This document shows, one piece after another, positions 60,080-64,000 of a DNA stretch of 64,000 nucleotides. The notes under the pieces are model-generated. The model saw nothing but the letters and a program-made list of their open reading frames with translations. It ran no database searches and was not told where the DNA came from. Made by a program: the position numbers and the translations under genes. The first letter of the stretch is position 1. Every line of letters begins with the position of its first letter. The stretch is from UMGS1279 sp045536815 (GTDB lineage Bacteria > Bacillota > Clostridia > Oscillospirales > Acutalibacteraceae), in the NCBI GenBank assembly GCA_045536815.1, contig JAZSOH010000029.1:1-64000 (forward strand), read 5' to 3'.

Positions 60080-61298
60080 AGTTATCACCTAAAAATTTTA
60101 AAATACCACATTTTGTCGCAAAAGCGCTACTCCACGCCCATTGTAAATTGTATCCACCGCAGTCGCCATCAAGGTCTAAAACTTCACCAACTGCAAATAG
60201 GCCGGATATTTTCTTAGACATTAAATTTTCATCGAATTCTTTCAGGTCGGCACCGCCACTTGTGGCTTGGGCATTTGTAAAATCTGTATTGCCTAAAACC
60301 TTAAATGAGAAACATTTTATGGTCTTAGAAAGAATTAAAATTTCTTTTTCGCTAAGCTCACTCGTTAGCTTATTTTGACTAATATTCAAGGCTTTTAAAA
60401 GGGTTTGTCCTAATTTTTTGTTTATAAGACCGGCAAAGAAATCTGACAGTGGAATGTCCTTTAAAATTTCCCTTCGATAACTTAAAATTTTGCTTATTTT
60501 CTCTTCATCAAAATCCGGTAGTAAATCTAGCGAAATAACGCTATCTTTTACACAGTGTCGTGAAAGTTGCAAAATTGGTGGACCCGAAAGACCATAATCA
60601 CAAAATAGAACTTCGCCATAATCACTCACTGTGCCGCTAATACTTTTAACCGAAACCTTGGCGTTTACTTTAATGCCTTTTAGTTGTCTTGTGAAGGTGT
60701 TGTCAGTTTTAACCTGAACAATAACGGGATTTTGTTTTATAATTTTGTGCCCAAAACCTTGGAGTATTTTATAGCCATCACCATCAGAACCCAGCTTGCT
60801 TCCACCCGCAAGGCCACCTGTTGCGATAATGACGGTTTTAGCTTTTATTAAACCTTTGTTTTCTGTAGAAACTATAAAGACATTATTTTCTTTTTTAACC
60901 GCCCTTACCTTTGTATCAGTTAGAAGCTTAGTACCGTCTTGAGAGGCGCGAAAGCGAAGCAAATCAACAACCGAATTTGCTTGAAAAGAAAGGGGATAAA
61001 CCTTTTTATTTTCAGTGGCAAATCCCAGCCCTAAAGAAGCAAAAAAATCTTCGGTCATTTCATAACTAAAGTTTTCAATAATTTTATAAGCCTTATCTAA
61101 ACAGTTAGAGTAGTAATTTTCTTTATTTATGTCCAAATTAGTTATGTTGCACCTACCGTTACCTGTAATGGCGAGTTTTTTACCAACTCTATCCATTTTT
61201 TCAGCAACAGCAACCGAAACTCCGCTATTTTCTTTTTTAAGCATTGCGGCAAGGCAAAGACCTGCAGCACCGCCGCCAACGATAAGTACGTCGAACAT
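60072..61298 (-). CDS. NAD(P)/FAD-dependent oxidoreductase of the BaiN/HI0933 family
   Basis: A 408-residue flavoprotein with GGGAAGLCLA at the start, the family signature ITGNGRCNITN, and GGDGYKIL-type elements, ending in GEVLDLDGDCGGYNLQWAW. Members include BaiN of bile-acid 7-dehydroxylating clostridia, but no other bai-like gene is in view, so a bile-acid role is not supported. ATG 61298 follows GAGAAGG. It is coupled to the downstream flavoprotein. Confidence 0.88.
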   Translation of the reverse strand: MFDVLIVGGGAAGLCLAAMLKKENSGVSVAVAEKMDRVGKKLAITGNGRCNITNLDINKENYYSNCLDKAYKIIENFSYEMTEDFFASLGLGFATENKKVYPLSFQANSVVDLLRFRASQDGTKLLTDTKVRAVKKENNVFIVSTENKGLIKAKTVIIATGGLAGGSKLGSDGDGYKILQGFGHKIIKQNPVIVQVKTDNTFTRQLKGIKVNAKVSVKSISGTVSDYGEVLFCDYGLSGPPILQLSRHCVKDSVISLDLLPDFDEEKISKILSYRREILKDIPLSDFFAGLINKKLGQTLLKALNISQNKLTSELSEKEILILSKTIKCFSFKVLGNTDFTNAQATSGGADLKEFDENLMSKKISGLFAVGEVLDLDGDCGGYNLQWAWSSAFATKCGILKFLGDNFD

Positions 61299-61319
61299 AA
61301 TTTTACCTTCTCTAAGCAA

Positions 61320-61515
61320 ACACGAATAATACGAACCTGATTTTTGGGCAGGATTTTCGCCTTTGCTCTGTTAAAATACTCGCGAATCGTTAGGATTCAC
61401 TGCGTTTTGTGCCTCGCACAGTCAAAAATCCTATACCCACAAAATTCTACGACCTAAAATGAGCAAAATTTTGTGTGATTTTTGGTGCGAAGGAACAGGA
61501 TTCGAACCTGTTACA
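61320..61515. repeat. Structured intergenic element with a tRNA 3' end
   Basis: The 217-base gap holds no gene. It has nested inverted repeats: CAAAAATC (61423)/GATTTTTG (61477-61484) enclosing CACAAAATT (61438)/AATTTTGTG (61467-61475), plus small hairpins GAATC/GATTC (61384-61398) and GTGC/GCAC (61409-61419). The sequence GATTTTTGG...CAGGA occurs twice (from 61339 and from 61477). Its right end, on the minus strand, is a tRNA T-arm plus acceptor strand and CCA (61483-61512). Confidence 0.6.
61483..61512 (-). pseudogene. tRNA 3'-end fragment (T-arm, acceptor strand, CCA)
   Basis: Read on the minus strand, AACAGG-TTCGAAT-CCTGTT is a perfect T-arm with a canonical T-loop. It is followed by CCTTCGCA and CCA, the 3' acceptor strand and discriminator. 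The matching 5' half (GCGAAGG) and the anticodon and D arms are absent; the sequence 5' of the T-arm is the end of the cation-efflux gene. So it is a truncated tRNA or a tRNA-derived tail of a repeat. Confidence 0.65.
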
Positions 61516-62685
61516 CTAAATAAAATTTCTATCTATAGTTATAACTGTTTCAAATCTTTCGTCAATTTTTTTACAGTTCTCTCTTATGAGATTTTTAATA
61601 TCTATATCTGATAATTTTACAGTATTTGGTACTACAACATCAAAAATTAAATTTATTTGATGTTCACCATTTACCATACGAAAATCGTGAATGGCAAGTT
61701 CGCTTGAGATTCCTTTTACAATCTCAACAACTGTTTGCTTAGTGGAATTTGTAAATTCATCGTTCATCTCAATTGGGTCCATATGAATTACCACATTCAT
61801 TTTAAGCTCTTGCTCTAGCTTTTTTTCACAAGCATCTATTTTTTCATGGCACATAATTATATCAATGTCAGAGGGAACCTCAACATGAACCGAGGCAAAC
61901 GAACGGCCGGGACCGTAATTATGTATAATAAGGTCGTGTATATCTAAAAAACATTCATCATATTCTTTGATGATTTTTTCGAGATGCTTAATTGTTTCCC
62001 TGTCGGGAGGAGTTCCTAAAAGAGGGTCGATAGTTTCTTTTATAGTTTTAAAGCCTGAATATATAATAAAAATTGCGACTGCAATACCGACATAAGGGTC
62101 GATATTAACCTTTATAAAGTGGCAAATAATTATAGAAACTAAAACTGCAAAGGTGGAAAATGCGTCATTAACGCTATCCCTTGCAGTAGCAACAAGGGCG
62201 GTTGAATTTATTAGTTTTCCAACCTTTTTATTGAAAAGAAACATCCAAAACTTAATTATTATAGAAATTACAAGAACAATTATTGTGACAAGGTTTATTT
62301 CAAGAGGGGTGGGGTTTAGAATTTTATCAAAAGAGCCTCTAATAAGCTCTACACCAACCAAAATAATTAAAACTGCAACCATAAGGCCGGACATATATTC
62401 AATTCTGCCGTGGCCAAAGGGGTGCTCTTTGTCTGCCGGTTTTTCAGAAAGCTTAAAGCCTAGAGCCGTAACAACAGATGAGCCAACATCCGATAGGTTA
62501 TTAAAAGCATCTGCAGTGACAGAAACACTGCCCGAAATAATACCGATAAGCAGTTTTATTATAAATAAAACAATATTGCAAAAAATACCAACCGCACTAC
62601 CTAAGGTTATATATTTACTTCTAACCTTAGGGCAGTTGAGGTTTTTGCTATCTTTAATAAAAAGTTTAATAAGCAAATTTGTCAA
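61516..62685 (-). CDS. Cation diffusion facilitator family transporter
   Basis: A 389-residue metal exporter with six membrane helices and a C-terminal cytoplasmic domain. The metal-site residues are in TADAFNNLSDVGSS and the HPFGHGRIEY loop. Members export Zn, Mn, Co or Fe by proton exchange; the metal here is unknown. I start at TTG 62685 because GAGGTGA is five bases upstream; a GTG lies inside that site. The stop codon abuts the tRNA fragment. Confidence 0.9.
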   Translation of the reverse strand: MTNLLIKLFIKDSKNLNCPKVRSKYITLGSAVGIFCNIVLFIIKLLIGIISGSVSVTADAFNNLSDVGSSVVTALGFKLSEKPADKEHPFGHGRIEYMSGLMVAVLIILVGVELIRGSFDKILNPTPLEINLVTIIVLVISIIIKFWMFLFNKKVGKLINSTALVATARDSVNDAFSTFAVLVSIIICHFIKVNIDPYVGIAVAIFIIYSGFKTIKETIDPLLGTPPDRETIKHLEKIIKEYDECFLDIHDLIIHNYGPGRSFASVHVEVPSDIDIIMCHEKIDACEKKLEQELKMNVVIHMDPIEMNDEFTNSTKQTVVEIVKGISSELAIHDFRMVNGEHQINLIFDVVVPNTVKLSDIDIKNLIRENCKKIDERFETVITIDRNFI

Positions 62686-62700
62686 AAAATTCACCTCAAT

Positions 62701-63897
62701 TTACAGTTTACCGCCTTTAGAACCCTTGGAGCCCAAAGCGCCGCACTGTGATAAAATATTTGTTTCAATATCAAATTTAAGGTTTTGACGCGAACGATTT
62801 CTTTTGAAAGAAAGAGAGACAAGTCTATCTAAAAGCTCTGCATAGCTAACGCCACTAGCCTCCCATAAATAGAAAGAGAGGGAACCAGGAATAGTATTGA
62901 TTTCGTTTACAAAAACTTCCTTGCTAACGTCGTCCATAAGAAAATCAATTCTAGCAACGCCGTGGCCGTTAATTGCTTTAAAAGTACGACAGGCATATTC
63001 TTTTATTGTAGCTGCCATATCTTCGGGAAGGTCGGCAGGAAGCTTTCTTTTAAGAGAGGACATACCCTTAGATTTACCCGAACTCAAATATTTGTCGCTA
63101 TATGAAAGAATTTCATCGGTCATAACGGGTTCTTCAAGGGCTGAGGCTTCACATTCGTTAGCATCGCCCAAAACAGAACAGTTAATTTCTCTTAAATTTT
63201 GTACCGCTCTTTCAACCAAAACATATTCAGAAAAAGAAAATGCACTATCTAAGGCGGGTTTAAGCTCGTCGGCAGAATTTACCTTGCTAATACCCACACT
63301 AGAGCCGAGGTTAACAGGCTTTACAATAAGGGGGAACCCGATATTAGCAGTTATTTTGTTCATTATGTTTTCTTCATACTCTAAAAACTCTCTAGAGCAA
63401 AAACGAAGCCCCTCTAATACGGGAACACCTGCGTTTTTAAGTATACATTTAAAAACAAATTTATCCATACCAACGGCTGAGGCTAAAACATCACAACCAG
63501 AATATGGAACCTTAATTAGCTCTAAATAACCTTGAAGAGTTCCGTCTTCACAGTTTGTTCCGTGAACAACGGGCAAAACTGTATCAATTTTAAGAGGCTT
63601 TTTACCACTAAAATCATTTTTCTTTATGGATTTTAGATAAACATTGCCATTTTCATTATAAAGGCTAACTGCTTTTGATTTTTTTAGTAGGGCAGGTATG
63701 TCTTTAAAAGAGTTAATCTCAAACATATCCTTAGAGGTATAAAATACATTATCCTTTGCAATGTAAACGGGAATGATGTTGTATTTTTCGGTATTAAAAT
63801 GCTTCATCGCTTGTACTGCCGAGATAATTGATACCTCATGCTCAACCGAATCTCCGCCAAAAAGTACGCCTACGTTAATAAGTCCTTCTTTAATCAT
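62701..63897 (-). CDS. ddl: D-alanine-D-alanine ligase
   Basis: A 398-residue ATP-grasp enzyme making the D-Ala-D-Ala dipeptide for peptidoglycan. It has the start VGVLFGGDSVEHEVSIISA, GYLELIKVPYSG, PLIVKPVNLGSSVG and NEINTIPGSLSFYLWEASG. The tail is lysine/glycine-rich. ATG 63897 follows AAGGAG. It follows murF, the enzyme that uses its product, so the two make a wall-precursor unit. Confidence 0.95.
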   Translation of the reverse strand: MIKEGLINVGVLFGGDSVEHEVSIISAVQAMKHFNTEKYNIIPVYIAKDNVFYTSKDMFEINSFKDIPALLKKSKAVSLYNENGNVYLKSIKKNDFSGKKPLKIDTVLPVVHGTNCEDGTLQGYLELIKVPYSGCDVLASAVGMDKFVFKCILKNAGVPVLEGLRFCSREFLEYEENIMNKITANIGFPLIVKPVNLGSSVGISKVNSADELKPALDSAFSFSEYVLVERAVQNLREINCSVLGDANECEASALEEPVMTDEILSYSDKYLSSGKSKGMSSLKRKLPADLPEDMAATIKEYACRTFKAINGHGVARIDFLMDDVSKEVFVNEINTIPGSLSFYLWEASGVSYAELLDRLVSLSFKRNRSRQNLKFDIETNILSQCGALGSKGSKGGKL

Positions 63898-63918
63898 AAA
63901 ACAATCTCCTTAAAATTT

Positions 63919-64000
63919 TCAGCCCGCATAGTTGTCGGGCAGGTCGTTTTCAAATAAAACAATAGTGTTCTTATCGGTAATATTTTGCAAAATTTTCATT
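63919..64000 (-). CDS. murF: 3' end of probable murF
   Basis: The last 26 residues are visible. They end VLFENDLPDNYAG, a C-terminal pattern I associate with clostridial MurF, the UDP-MurNAc-tripeptide:D-Ala-D-Ala ligase. Position directly before ddl, 21 bases away, fits. With so little sequence this stays tentative; the 5' part is outside the window. Confidence 0.65.
   Translation of the reverse strand, partial: MKILQNITDKNTIVLFENDLPDNYAG

Noticed and set aside
60072..61298. BaiN as evidence for bile-acid 7-dehydroxylation
   Set aside because: The family is broad and no other bai-type gene is present, so this role is not supported.

Overview
The window is a 64 kb piece of the core chromosome of a low-GC, endospore-forming-lineage Clostridia member. 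The gene order and products fit the Oscillospiraceae/Ruminococcaceae-Lachnospiraceae type; this is inferred from synteny and AT-rich codon use, not from a marker-gene search. Clostridial signs are T-box leaders, recJ-rel-dtd-hemZ synteny, HU between mazG and rqcP, the sepF-ylmH-divIVA-ileS-lspA-rluD block, a split transketolase, and sporulation genes (gerW/ytfJ, spoVB-like, ylbJ-like, yqfC, yqfD). I see no prophage, CRISPR array or transposase gene.

Layout. (1) 1-4935, minus strand: two tandem paralogues encoding a helix-turn-helix/cupin/acyl-CoA ligase fusion. Each has its own near-consensus promoter and its own T-box leader; the first gene runs off the left edge. (2) 5007-5082: tRNA-Ala(GGC), divergent from recJ. 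(3) 5194-22077, plus strand: recJ, rel, dtd, an MBL hydrolase, hemZ, a uridine-kinase-like gene, a zinc-ribbon protein, an MTA/SAH nucleosidase, a SpoVB-like flippase, mazG, HU, rqcP, an M50 peptidase, scpA, scpB, gerW, a DD-carboxypeptidase, rluB and a small GNAT-like gene. (4) 22096-23212: a small accessory zone with tRNA-Gln(CTG), a MITE-like inverted repeat and an orphan membrane protein. (5) 23213-26585: three transporters, namely an NCS2 nucleobase permease behind an attenuator leader, an AEC-family carrier, and a VUT queuosine-precursor transporter behind a preQ1-I riboswitch. (6) 26726-44377, plus strand: miaB-ymcA-mutS-mutL-miaA, then an HlyD-like protein, the PLP-binding YggS/YlmE protein, sepF, ylmH, divIVA, ileS, lspA, rluD and the two transketolase subunits. 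(7) 44487-49306, minus strand: secF, secD, a class Ic aminotransferase and a YlbJ-like gene. (8) 49375-56624, plus strand: yqfC, yqfD, phoH, ybeY, era, a small yqzL missed by length cut-offs, recO and mutS2. (9) 56763-64000, mostly minus strand: gap, an orphan GHKL-like gene on the plus strand, two FAD-dependent oxidoreductases, a structured intergenic element carrying a tRNA 3' end, a cation-efflux protein, ddl and the 3' end of probable murF.

Most of the window is housekeeping: DNA repair, translation quality control, tRNA modification, stringent response, chromosome condensation, division, protein export and wall precursors. Regulation visible in the DNA is mainly RNA-based: two T-boxes, one preQ1 riboswitch and one unassigned attenuator.

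The most interesting system is the T-box/ligase pair. The effector halves of the two leaders differ at 2 of 79 bases, while the tRNA-reading Stem I parts have diverged. My manual reading of the specifiers gives GTA (Val) and ATC (Ile). This suggests, as inference only, ligases that activate branched-chain acids for amino-acid synthesis when tRNA charging falls.
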